Below are positions 48,080-56,456 of a stretch of 64,000 nucleotides of DNA, piece after piece. Source of the DNA: Streptomyces iranensis (GTDB lineage Bacteria; Actinomycetota; Actinomycetes; Streptomycetales; Streptomycetaceae). The position numbers were made by a program, and so were the translations under genes. Under the pieces are notes generated by a model. That model did no database searches. It saw only the letters and a list, made by a program, of their open reading frames with translations, and was not told the DNA's origin. Location: the NCBI RefSeq assembly GCF_017874715.1, contig NZ_JAGGLR010000016.1, forward strand, positions 124,001 to 188,000, in the 5' to 3' direction. Position 1 is the first letter of the stretch, and every line of letters starts with the position of its first letter.

Positions 48080-48343
48080 TCAGCCGCGGCTGCCGAACAG
48101 TGAACGGCGCAACCGGCGCAGCGGCGCGAACAGCGACACCCGCGCACTCCGGCTGTTCTTCACGCGCGCGTGGTCGCGCGCGGTCAGCTCCTGCATCAGC
48201 ACCGCCGCACTCTCCGCCTCCCGCTGCGGGACGGCAGGGCCGCCCATCACCGCGAGATGGCGCTCGAGGCGCGCACTGGACGCACCGCTTCCGCAGTTGA
48301 TCGCAGGCACTCGTGGCCTGCTCCGTACCGTTATCTGCTCCAT
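48080..48343 (-). CDS. Small basic hypothetical protein
   Basis: 87 residues from ATG 48343, with GGGGAG 6 bp upstream. Third codon positions are strongly G/C, supporting coding. It ends in a basic tail (SARVSLFAPLRRLRRSLFGSRG), with a central stretch SAAVLMQELTARDHARVKNSR that could form one amphipathic helix. No domain recognised. It is on the opposite strand between the type ISP-like and DUF4331 genes. Confidence 0.55.
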   Translation of the reverse strand: MEQITVRSRPRVPAINCGSGASSARLERHLAVMGGPAVPQREAESAAVLMQELTARDHARVKNSRSARVSLFAPLRRLRRSLFGSRG

Positions 48344-48565
48344 GACACTCCCCACCCGTACGAGGGCACCCGCCCCGGGCAGAGTAACCCTACCTCCCCG
48401 AGCCGTCACCCACGCATCCCAGGTTCCGGATTCACCACCACGTCAAGGGTGTTGACGATACCTATCACGCGCAAACAAATTTCCGGGCCGACCAATCCAT
48501 TCGTCCGCCGGGTCCGAATAGCCGCATGAAGGACTGCTCCAACAAGCGTGCGAAGGACCTACAGG

Positions 48566-50080
48566 ATGACCGCAATCACCAAGAGCTTGGCCACGCTGGT
48601 CAGCTGCGCACTGGCCGCCGGCGGGCTCACGGCCGCCGGAGTGGCCGTACTGCAGCCCGGGACGGCGCAGGCTTCGAGCCACCGCGAGGCGCCGCTGATC
48701 TCCGGTCAGCCGCAGTACGACGCCACGGACGTCTACGCGTTTGTCAGCCCGGACAAGCCGGACACGACCACCATGGTCGTCAATGTGCTGCCGTTCCAGG
48801 ACCCCGCGGGCGGCCCCAACTTCTACAAGTTCGCCCATGACGCCCGCTACGACCTGCACGTCGACAACGACGGCGACGGCCAGGGCGATCTGCTCTTCCG
48901 GTGGACCTTCAAGGACCACCTCAAGAACGGCGACACGTTCCTCTACAACACCGGGCCGGTGAACTCGATCGAGGACGCCACCCTCAACTTCACCCAGACA
49001 TACGACCTCGAAGTCATCAAGCTGAAGCATCAGAAGGCCGTCGCCCGCGCCAAGCTGGGCAGCGATCTGCCGGTCGCGCCGTCGAACGTCGGCAAGGCGT
49101 CCATGCCCGACTACTCCAAGCTCCGCGACCAGTCGGTGCAGAAGATCGGCTACAGCGGGGGCTCGACCGCCTTCGCCGGTCAGGCCGACGACCCGTTCTT
49201 CCTCGATCTGCGCGTCTTCGACCTGCTGTACGGCGGCGACATGTCCGAGGTGGGCAACGACACCCTCAAGGGCTACAACGTCCAGTCGATGGCCCTCCAG
49301 GTGCCGACGTCGGCGCTGACCGAGTCCAAGGACCAGCCGGTGATCGGCGTCTGGGCCACCACCCACCGGCAGACCGCCGACGGCGACTGGACCCAGGTCT
49401 CCCGGCTCGGCAGCCCGCTGGTCAACGAGGTGGTCATCCCGCGCAAGGACAAGGACAAGTTCAACGCCTCCTCGCCGTGGGACGACGGGCAGTTCCTGAA
49501 GTTCGTCCAGGACCCCGAACTCCCCAAGCTGGTCGAGCAGATCTACAAGATCAAGGCGCCGGACACCCCGCGCGACGACCTGGTGCAGGCGTTCCTCACC
49601 GGTGTGCCCAAGCTCAACCAGCCACCGAACGTCCGCCCCGCCGAGGAGCTCCGGCTCAACACCTCCATAGAACCCAACGGCAGCCCCAAGCGGCTGGGCG
49701 TCCTGGACGGCGACAACGCGGGCTTCCCCAACGGCCGCAGGCTCTCCGACGACGTCCTGGACATCGCGCTCCAGGCCATGGAGGGCGAGCTGCTCGGCAA
49801 GAAGAACGACTTGGGCGACGCGGTGGACGAGAACGACCAGAAGTTCGGCGGCTCCTTCCCGTATCTGGCGCTGCCCAGCTCCGGCTCGGACGCCAAGGCC
49901 GTCTCGAAGAGCGCCGGGCAGTCGCTGCTGAACGGCGGCTCGGGCGTCGGCTCCTCCTCCGACGACAACATGCTGCTGGCCGGGTCCGCGGCGGCCGGTG
50001 GCGGGGCCGTGTTGCTGCTGGGCCTCGGATTCCTCTGGATGCGGTCGCGCCGGCGGGCTCCGCGCGTGCGCCGGCACTGA
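48566..50080 (+). CDS. Exported, membrane-anchored DUF4331 protein
   Basis: 504 residues from ATG 48566 with AAGGA 8 bp upstream. Sec signal peptide (KSLATLVSCALAAGGLTAAGVAVLQPGTAQA-SSHREAP) followed by the DUF4331 start SSHREAPLISGQPQYDATDVYAFVSPDKP, which opens mature DUF4331 proteins. The body contains several Asp-rich segments (LHVDNDGDGQGDLLF). The C-terminus has a Ser/Gly linker, a hydrophobic helix (LLAGSAAAGGGAVLLLGLGFLWM) and a basic tail, so the mature protein would be anchored to the outer face of the membrane. Function of the family is unknown. A 185-bp gap precedes the TPR gene. Confidence 0.88.
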   Translation: MTAITKSLATLVSCALAAGGLTAAGVAVLQPGTAQASSHREAPLISGQPQYDATDVYAFVSPDKPDTTTMVVNVLPFQDPAGGPNFYKFAHDARYDLHVDNDGDGQGDLLFRWTFKDHLKNGDTFLYNTGPVNSIEDATLNFTQTYDLEVIKLKHQKAVARAKLGSDLPVAPSNVGKASMPDYSKLRDQSVQKIGYSGGSTAFAGQADDPFFLDLRVFDLLYGGDMSEVGNDTLKGYNVQSMALQVPTSALTESKDQPVIGVWATTHRQTADGDWTQVSRLGSPLVNEVVIPRKDKDKFNASSPWDDGQFLKFVQDPELPKLVEQIYKIKAPDTPRDDLVQAFLTGVPKLNQPPNVRPAEELRLNTSIEPNGSPKRLGVLDGDNAGFPNGRRLSDDVLDIALQAMEGELLGKKNDLGDAVDENDQKFGGSFPYLALPSSGSDAKAVSKSAGQSLLNGGSGVGSSSDDNMLLAGSAAAGGGAVLLLGLGFLWMRSRRRAPRVRRH

Positions 50081-50162
50081 ACCGCGGGTGCCACCGGGCC
50101 CGTACCACCGGGCGCGGCCCCGCCGAAACCCGCGCGGCGGCCGCGCCCAGGCTCCTCCTCAC

Positions 50163-50226
50163 CCGTTCGACCCTTCCGTCCGTCCGCCCGTCCGTCCGCC
50201 CGCCCTTCCGTCCGTCCGCCCGTCCG
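50163..50226. repeat. Low-complexity CGTCCGCC repeats upstream of the TPR gene
   Basis: A run of GTCCGTCCGCCC-type tetranucleotide repeats in the leader of the TPR gene. Slippage-prone; no other role evident. Confidence 0.7.
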
Positions 50227-50265
50227 TTCCGCGCGTTCGTAGCTCAGCGAAAGGCAGCTGTCACC

Positions 50266-51627
50266 ATGGCTCTACGGCCATCCCTCCCCCCCACGGCCCG
50301 GACCGCGGCCGTGGTGTTCGCGCTCGCGGCCGGGCTGACCGCCGCCTCGATCGTGATCGACGCCTCGGACGGGCCGGGCGGATCCGGCGGCGGCCCGGAC
50401 GCCGCCCGCGCGGTGCACCCGGCCGCCGCGCGGTACGAGCAGCTCAGCGGCGACGGCCTCGCCCGGCAGATCGACGCGATGCAGACCCATCTGCGCGGTG
50501 AGCCGAAGGACGCGGAGAGCTGGGCCGGTCTCGGCTCGGCCTATGTCGAACAGGCCAGGACCAGCGGCGACCCCACCCGCTATCCGCAGGCGGACAAGGC
50601 GTTCGCCCGCTCCCTGTCCCTCGAGCCGCGCGACAACGACGTGGCGCTCGCCGGGCGCGCCTCGCTCGCCGCCGCCCGCCATGACTTCCGGGGCGCGCTG
50701 CGCGACGCCGACAAGGCCCTGAAGGTGAACTCCTACAGCCAGGGGGCGCTGGCCGTCCGGGTGGACGCCCTCGTCGAACTGGGCCGCTACAAGGACGCGT
50801 ACACGGCCGCCAAGAAGGCCGACTCCCTGCGCCCCGGCATCCCCGTCTTCACCCGCCTCGCCTACGTCCACGAACTGCGCGGCGACCCGGCCGGGGCGCG
50901 CCGGGTGCTGCTGCGCGCCCAGGACTCCGCCACCTCGCCCAGCGATATCGCCTATGTGTCGACGGCGCTCGGCCAACTGGCCTGGAACCAGGGCGAGTAC
51001 GGCACCGCGCGGCGCGCGTACGGCACCGCGTTGCGCGCCGTTCCCGGCTATCTCCCGGCGCTGGAGGGCCAGGGCCGCACCTCGGTCGCGGACGGCCGCC
51101 AGAAGGCGGGGATCCGCGATCTGGAGGCGGTCGTACGGCGCTATCCGCTGCCCGCCGAGCTCGCGGCCCTGGGCGAGGCGTACGAGGCGCGGGGCGACCG
51201 CTCCAAGGCGCGCGGGCAGTACTCGGTGGTCGACACCTGGATCGCGCTCGCACGGGCCAACGGGGTGGCGACCGACCTGGACAGCGCGCTGGTCGCGGCC
51301 GACCACGGCGATGTGAAGGAGGCGCTGAAGGCGGCCCGCGCCGAGTGGGACCGGCGGCGGACCGTACACACCGCCGACGCGCTGGCCTGGGCCCTGCACC
51401 GCAACGGCAAGGACGAGGAGGCCCTGAAGTACGCCAAGGACGCCGCCGAACCGGGCTACCGCAACGCGGCGTTCCTCTACCACCGGGGCGTCATCGAGAA
51501 GTCCCTGGGCGACGACGCATCGGCGCGCCGCCGCCTGAAGGCCGCACTCGACCTCAACCCGGGGTTCTCCCCCACGGGCGCGAGGGCGGCGAAGGCGGCG
51601 CTGAAGGAGCTGGAGGCCGCCCGATGA
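50266..51627 (+). CDS. Exported TPR-repeat protein
   Basis: 453 residues, ATG 50266. N-terminal hydrophobic segment (TAAVVFALAAGLTAASIVI, residues 13-31) serves as signal or anchor. Then multiple tetratricopeptide helices: SWAGLGSAYVEQARTSGDPTRYPQADKAFARSLSLEP, DNDVALAGRASLAAARHDFRGALRDADKALKVNS, GALAVRVDALVELGRYKDAYTAAKKADSL, and at the end NAAFLYHRGVIEKSLGDDASARRRLKAALDLNPGF. Probably an extracytoplasmic scaffold. The stop overlaps the start of the metal-exporter-like gene (ATGA at 51624), so these two are translationally coupled. Confidence 0.88.
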   Translation: MALRPSLPPTARTAAVVFALAAGLTAASIVIDASDGPGGSGGGPDAARAVHPAAARYEQLSGDGLARQIDAMQTHLRGEPKDAESWAGLGSAYVEQARTSGDPTRYPQADKAFARSLSLEPRDNDVALAGRASLAAARHDFRGALRDADKALKVNSYSQGALAVRVDALVELGRYKDAYTAAKKADSLRPGIPVFTRLAYVHELRGDPAGARRVLLRAQDSATSPSDIAYVSTALGQLAWNQGEYGTARRAYGTALRAVPGYLPALEGQGRTSVADGRQKAGIRDLEAVVRRYPLPAELAALGEAYEARGDRSKARGQYSVVDTWIALARANGVATDLDSALVAADHGDVKEALKAARAEWDRRRTVHTADALAWALHRNGKDEEALKYAKDAAEPGYRNAAFLYHRGVIEKSLGDDASARRRLKAALDLNPGFSPTGARAAKAALKELEAAR

Positions 51628-53360
51628 CACTCCCCCACCCCGCCCCTTCCCGAACCGGGGACGACCAGCTCCCCGCCCCCCGCCCGGCGCTCCGCACCCG
51701 ATACCCCGCCGACGAAACCGAGAGGCCCCGGCAGCGCGGCCGTGAAACCCAGAGCCCTGGGCAAGGGACCCATTGGCGGCTCGCGGCCGCATCTCCGACC
51801 CGGAGCCCTGGGCGGCGTGCCCGTTGGCGGCTGGGGGCGTTCGGGGTGCTGGTGGGGGCCGTGGCGATGGTGGTGTTGCCTGCGGGGAGTGCCGAGGCGC
51901 ATCCGCTCGGGAACTTCACCGTCAACCGTTACGACGGGCTCGTGGTCACCCCCGGGACGCTGCGGGTCGACCATGTCGAGGACCTGGCCGAGATCCCCGC
52001 CGCCCAGGCGAAGCCGGAGATCGACCGCGACGGCGACGACGCGCTGTCCGGGCGGGAGTTGGGCGCGTGGGCGGCGCGGCGGTGCGCCGGTGCGGCGGAG
52101 GGGGCGCGGCTGACGGTCGACGGGCGCGAGGTGCCCGTACGCGCCGGGCGCGCGCAGGCCCGTCAGCGCCCCGGACAGGCCGGGTTGCCGACGCTGCGGG
52201 TGGAGTGCCGCCTCACGGCCGCGCTGGGCGACGGCGAACGGGCGACGGTCGCGTATCGCCCGCGCGACATCGGTACGGGCCCCGGCTGGCGGGAGGTGAC
52301 GGCACAGGGCGACCGTATGACGCTCACCGATGCCAACGTCCCCAAGACCTCCGCCTCCCACCGGCTGGTCCGCTACCCGGCGGGGCAGCTCTCCTCGCCG
52401 CCCGACCAGCGGTCGGCCGCCCTCAAGGTCGAGGCGGGCGGCCCCGCGCTGGCGAGCGCGGCGGAGTCCGACCGGGACGAGGCGGTGGGCTCGTCGGTGC
52501 TGCCGCGCGGGGTGGACCGGTGGACGCAGGCGCTCACCTCGATGGTGGCGCGCCATGACATCACCTTCGGCTTCGCCCTTACGGCCTTCGCCACCGCCGT
52601 CCTGCTGGGCGCGATGCACGCCCTGGCCCCCGGCCACGGCAAGACGATGATGGCGGCGGCGGCCGCGGCGGGCGGGCGCAGCGCGCTGCGCGACATACTG
52701 ACGCTGGGCGCGTCGGTGACGGTCACCCACACCTTGGGGGTGTTCGCGCTGGGCCTGCTGGTCACGGCGGGTTCGGCGGCCGCCCCCTCGGTGATCTCAT
52801 GGCTGGGCATCGCGAGCGGTGTGCTGGTGGCGGTAGCCGGGGCGGGACTGCTCCGCAAGGCGCTGCGCCGCCGTCGGCACATGCGAGCCCACCACCACAG
52901 CCACGACCACGACCACGACCACGCGCATAAGGACGACCACGCCCACGCCCACGGGCATACGCACACCCATGACCACGGCGACGGTCACACCCACACCCAC
53001 GAGGTGCGCCCCACCCTGCGCGGCACGCTGCTGCTCGGCTTCGCCGGGGGCATGGTGCCCAGCCCCTCCGCCGTCATCGTGCTCGTCGGCGCGGCCGCGC
53101 TGGGCCAGGCGTGGTTCGGCTTCGTCCTGGTGGTGGCGTACGGGCTCGGGCTGGCGCTGACGCTCACGCTGGCCGGGTTCACCGCGGTGCGCCTGGGTGT
53201 GCGGGCCACGGAGCGGCTGGCGGCGCGCAAGGGGTCCGGGGGCCGGATCGACCAGCTGCTGGGGGCGGTGCGCCGCGCCTCGCCCGTCGGAACCGCCGCC
53301 GTCGTCCTCGCGTTGGGGTGCGGATTGGTGCTCAGGGGGGCGGCAACCACGCTCGGTTGA
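51624..53360 (+). CDS. Nickel/cobalt-exporter-like (RcnA/NicO-type) membrane protein with exported N-domain and His-rich loop
   Basis: 578 residues from ATG 51624 (ATGA overlap). The first ~70 residues are Pro/Arg-rich and match part of the dispersed intergenic repeat, with a 30-bp internal duplication. A signal-like helix follows (LGAFGVLVGAVAMVVLPAGSAEA) and then HPLGNFTVNRYDGL opens a 170-residue exported domain. After residue 290 come the NicO helices: FATAVLLGAMHALAPGHGKTMMAAAAAAG (H-A-x-x-P-G-H-G-K metal signature), TLGASVTVTHTLGVFALG, then a cytosolic loop of about 40 residues rich in His/Asp (HHHSHDHDHDHAH and following), and GFAGGMVPSPSAVIVLVGAAALG. Efflux or metal handling of Ni, Co or a related ion is expected. 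Confidence 0.85.
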   Translation: MTLPHPAPSRTGDDQLPAPRPALRTRYPADETERPRQRGRETQSPGQGTHWRLAAASPTRSPGRRARWRLGAFGVLVGAVAMVVLPAGSAEAHPLGNFTVNRYDGLVVTPGTLRVDHVEDLAEIPAAQAKPEIDRDGDDALSGRELGAWAARRCAGAAEGARLTVDGREVPVRAGRAQARQRPGQAGLPTLRVECRLTAALGDGERATVAYRPRDIGTGPGWREVTAQGDRMTLTDANVPKTSASHRLVRYPAGQLSSPPDQRSAALKVEAGGPALASAAESDRDEAVGSSVLPRGVDRWTQALTSMVARHDITFGFALTAFATAVLLGAMHALAPGHGKTMMAAAAAAGGRSALRDILTLGASVTVTHTLGVFALGLLVTAGSAAAPSVISWLGIASGVLVAVAGAGLLRKALRRRRHMRAHHHSHDHDHDHAHKDDHAHAHGHTHTHDHGDGHTHTHEVRPTLRGTLLLGFAGGMVPSPSAVIVLVGAAALGQAWFGFVLVVAYGLGLALTLTLAGFTAVRLGVRATERLAARKGSGGRIDQLLGAVRRASPVGTAAVVLALGCGLVLRGAATTLG

Positions 53361-53406
53361 GGTACATTCAGCCCGAATTGCTCGGTTGAGGGGGAGGGGC
53401 TCGGCC

Positions 53407-54501
53407 ATGGGCGAAGAGGGTTTCGGGCGGCAGGGCGAGCGGGTGGGCGGCGGCCGCTATCGCCTGCTGGGCGAGCTGGGCCGGGGCGGCATGGGCATGG
53501 TGTGGCGCGCGTACGACGAGGCGCTGGGCCGCGAGGTCGCCATCAAGGAAGTGCGCGCCCCTGCCGGGCTCGGGGACCGCGACATCGACCGGCTGTACGC
53601 GCGGATGGAGCGCGAGGGCCGGGCGGCGGCGCGGGTGTCGCATCGCAATGTGGTCACCGTCCACGACGTGGCCATGGAGGGCCGCCCGTGGATCGTGATG
53701 GAGCTGGTGCGCGGGCTGTCGCTGGCCGATGTGCTCGACGCCGAGGGGCCGCTGCCGCCCGCGCGGGCCGCGCGCGTCGGCGCGGAGGTGCTGGCCGCGC
53801 TGCGTGCCGCGCATGCGGTGGGCGTGCTGCACCGGGACGTGAAGCCGGGCAATGTGCTGATGGCCAACGACGGCCGGGTGGTGCTCACGGACTTCGGGAT
53901 CGCGGTGGTGGAGGGCGATGCGGCGCTGACGCTGACCGGGGAGCTGGTGGGCTCCCCGGAGTTCCTCGCCCCGGAGCGCGCCCTGGGGCGGTCGCCGGGG
54001 CCGGAGGCGGATCTGTGGTCGCTGGGCGTGCTGCTGTACGCGGCGGTGGAGGGGTTCTCGCCGTTCCGCCAGGACACCCCGCTGAGCACGCTGCGCGCCG
54101 TGGTGGACGAGTCGCTGCCCGAGCCGCGCCGGGCCGGACCGCTCACCTCCGTACTGGAGGGGCTGCTGGACAAGGATCCGCGGCGGCGGCTTCCGGCGGC
54201 GGAGGCGGAACGGCTGCTGCGGCTGGTGGCCGCGGGAGGCACACCGGCGGGCGGCTCGGTGTCGTCCTCGAACGCCTTCGGGCCTGTGGCCACGGCGGAG
54301 ACGGAGCCCCTGGGCCGGTTACCGGAGCCCGGTGCGACGCCCGCGAATCCCCCGGCCCCGGACGGTCCGGCGGGGCCCGCCGATGAGCCACCGCCGCCAC
54401 GGCGGCAGCGGGCCGCGGTGGCGGCCTTGGTCGCCGGGGCGCTGCTGGCCGTGCTGTCGCTGGGCGGGTTGGCCTGGGCGCTGCTGAACAACGGCGGCTA
54501 G
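53407..54501 (+). CDS. Membrane-anchored Ser/Thr protein kinase (PknB-like catalytic domain)
   Basis: 364 residues. Hanks kinase domain over residues 15-270: glycine loop LLGELGRGGMGMVWRAYD, Lys in REVAIKEVRAP, catalytic HRDVKPGNVLM, DFGIAVVEGD, then activation loop TGELVGSPEFLAPERAL. A Pro-rich linker of about 90 residues leads to one transmembrane helix (AAVAALVAGALLAVLSLGGLAWALL) and stops three residues later, so there is no PASTA or other sensor domain. It likely acts in the cytosol at the membrane. A 46-bp gap follows the metal-exporter-like gene. Confidence 0.9.
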   Translation: MGEEGFGRQGERVGGGRYRLLGELGRGGMGMVWRAYDEALGREVAIKEVRAPAGLGDRDIDRLYARMEREGRAAARVSHRNVVTVHDVAMEGRPWIVMELVRGLSLADVLDAEGPLPPARAARVGAEVLAALRAAHAVGVLHRDVKPGNVLMANDGRVVLTDFGIAVVEGDAALTLTGELVGSPEFLAPERALGRSPGPEADLWSLGVLLYAAVEGFSPFRQDTPLSTLRAVVDESLPEPRRAGPLTSVLEGLLDKDPRRRLPAAEAERLLRLVAAGGTPAGGSVSSSNAFGPVATAETEPLGRLPEPGATPANPPAPDGPAGPADEPPPPRRQRAAVAALVAGALLAVLSLGGLAWALLNNGG

Positions 54502-54794
54502 GCGCGTCCAACGGACCGTGACGCCTGCGGCGGGCTGCTCCCCGCCCCTCCCCGCCCCTTCCCACAACTGGGGCTCCGCCCCAGACCCCGGGCCGGACGA
54601 CCGCGATGTGCGCGGGCGCCCGCCCGGTCATCGGCCCCCGGGGTCCAGGGGCGAAGCCCTTGGTAGCGGGGGCCCGGGGTCTGGGGCGGGGGGCCACAGG
54701 CGCGGCGAAACCGCGTGCCCGCGACGGCGGAGGGGCCCGCGAGGAGGCCCCGGCGGACGGGGCCCCCTCCCCTGCGAGTGGTGGCGGCCGCGGG
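54502..54794. repeat. Convergent intergenic region with dispersed palindromic repeat (copy H)
   Basis: About 54520-54690: ACGCCTGCGGCGGGCTGCT, CCTCCCCGCCCCTTCCC, CTGGGGCTCCGCCCCAG, and the inverse segment GGGGTCCAGGGGCGAAGCCC. No gene. Located between converging genes, as with copies A and B. Confidence 0.75.
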
Positions 54795-55601
54795 TCAGGC
54801 GGCTGAGCTGAAGACCGGGAGGTAGCCACCGGACTGGCCGGCGGCGGTGGGGTGGTAGGACTCGTCGATGGGGAAGGTGACGCTGTTCAGCCAGGCGCTG
54901 CCGGAGCAGATCTCATGCCCGGTGAAGGTCGCGGTGACGTCGCCGAAGCTGAAGCCGTGGTCGGCGGCGCGCTTGGCGGTGACGGAGTTCAGAACATCCG
55001 CGCCGCTGTTGATCGCGGCGCGCTCGGCCTCGCTGAGGCCCACGACGCAGGAGCCGCTGAGCTTGTAGAACCGCGGGTAGCCGAGGACGACGACATGCGC
55101 GGAGGGGGCCTTGGCGCTGATGGTGTTGTAGACCTGGTCCAGCTTGCCGGGCAGGGTGTTCTGGACGAAGTTCTTGGCGCTGTTGACCGCGTTGATGCAG
55201 GTGGACTCGGACTGCAGCACACAGGTCATCATGATGTCGGCGAAGCCCGCGTCATTGCCGCCGATGGAGATGGAGACGAGGCCGGTGCCGGAGTTCAGCG
55301 GACCGAGCTGGTTGTTCAGCACATCGCCGGTCTTGGCGCCGGAGCAGGCGGTGAAGTTGAAGCTCGAGGGGGCGTGCGAGGCGGCCCAGAGGGCGGGGTA
55401 CGCCTTGGTGCTGCGCTTGCAGCTGCCGCTGGCGCCGTCGTAGCTGCCCGCGCCGACGCCGGATGAGTAGGAGTCGCCCAGCGCCACATAGGCGGGGCCC
55501 GCGCTGTTCTCGGTGGCCTGGGCCGTGCCGGTCCCGGTGAGGGCGAGGACGGCACCGACGGCGAACGCACCCATCGTCGCCGTGAATCTGGACAGTTTCA
55601 T
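54795..55601 (-). CDS. Secreted SGNH/GDSL lipase-esterase
   Basis: 268 residues. Signal peptide (MKLSRFTATMGAFAVGAVLALTGTGTAQA-TENSAG). SGNH blocks: YVALGDSYSSGVG with the nucleophile Ser, the oxyanion Asn in ISIGGNDAGFAD, and the Asp/His pair in PIDESYHPTAAGQSGGY. Six cysteines in the mature protein are arranged as in Streptomyces rimosus/coelicolor lipases, which have three disulfides. It cleaves short- to medium-chain acyl esters outside the cell. An inverted repeat TGACAT-GGAT-ATGTCA (55714-55729) lies 113 bp upstream. Confidence 0.93.
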   Translation of the reverse strand: MKLSRFTATMGAFAVGAVLALTGTGTAQATENSAGPAYVALGDSYSSGVGAGSYDGASGSCKRSTKAYPALWAASHAPSSFNFTACSGAKTGDVLNNQLGPLNSGTGLVSISIGGNDAGFADIMMTCVLQSESTCINAVNSAKNFVQNTLPGKLDQVYNTISAKAPSAHVVVLGYPRFYKLSGSCVVGLSEAERAAINSGADVLNSVTAKRAADHGFSFGDVTATFTGHEICSGSAWLNSVTFPIDESYHPTAAGQSGGYLPVFSSAA

Positions 55602-56054
55602 TCGATCTCCCTAGCAGGATCACTGCTGTGCCGATGTGAGGCGCGATAGCCCGAAAAATGGGTAATCGCGTTCGAAACCGTCAGTCACACCGCGGGGATC
55701 GATTGCGATGGTGTGACATGGATATGTCATCCCGCGCAACGGGCCGATCTATGCGGGTAGTTGGCAAAAATCTTTCGATACGCGGCTGATACATCCATAG
55801 GTCGGATGGAATCCGGATGAGTCACCATGTGACGCCCGAACACCCCACCCGAACACCCCGCCCGAACACCCCCCGGTCACCCCACTCGAACACCCCCGGC
55901 GCACGACCGGCGCACACGGCGCGACCAGCCCTGATGAGGGCTCAACCGTCCGCCCGTCTACGGCGCGTTCGCACACTTTCTCCGTCTTGACGGCATCCGT
56001 CGACTGCGCGACATTGAAGCCCGGCATCCGGCGCTTCGGGGGGCAAAGTCGCCA
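55602..56054. other. 453-bp divergent intergenic region with two inverted repeats and 13-bp tandem repeats
   Basis: No gene seen. TGACAT-GGAT-ATGTCA (55714-55729) is an exact small palindrome near the lipase promoter. GTCAC-CAT-GTGAC (55821-55833) is a second one. Three exact 13-bp units of CCCGAACACCCC plus one base (55835-55873) and a degenerate fourth follow. The first part (55640-55800) is AT-rich for this genome and probably carries both promoters. Confidence 0.55.
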
Positions 56055-56450
56055 ATGCATACCATCACTGACAACAGACCGGCGGGTGGGGATTCGCTGC
56101 CGGTGATCGTGGGCGCCGCGGTGGGCATCGCGGGCCTCGGCGCGGCACTCGCGCTGGCCGACGTCCACTCACCGCTGCGGGCGCCGTTCACGCTGTTCTT
56201 CCTGCTCGCGGCGCCCGCGCTGGCCATAGGCAGCGCGCTGCGCGGGCTGGACGCGCTGACCCGTCCGGTGCTGGCGGTGGCGGGTGCGCTCGCGCTGGAT
56301 CTGCTGGTGGCGGAGGCGATGCTGGCGCTGCGGATGTGGTCGGCGCGCGGCGGGGTGGCGGCGGTGGGGGCCGTGAGCCTGCTGATCCTGGTGCCGACGC
56401 TCTTCACCCGCCTCGCACGGCGGCGACGCATGACACGAAGTCAGGACTGA
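56055..56450 (+). CDS. Small polytopic membrane protein, first gene of a polysaccharide operon
   Basis: 131 residues from ATG 56055. Four hydrophobic segments: SLPVIVGAAVGIAGLGAALALAD, APFTLFFLLAAPALAIGSAL, PVLAVAGALALDLLVAEAMLAL, and GVAAVGAVSLLILVPTLFTRLA. Ends basic. No named family. The next gene begins 6 bp after its stop, so it belongs to the polysaccharide group; a role in lipid-linked substrate handling is only a guess. Confidence 0.7.
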   Translation: MHTITDNRPAGGDSLPVIVGAAVGIAGLGAALALADVHSPLRAPFTLFFLLAAPALAIGSALRGLDALTRPVLAVAGALALDLLVAEAMLALRMWSARGGVAAVGAVSLLILVPTLFTRLARRRRMTRSQD

Positions 56451-56456
56451 AACAAC

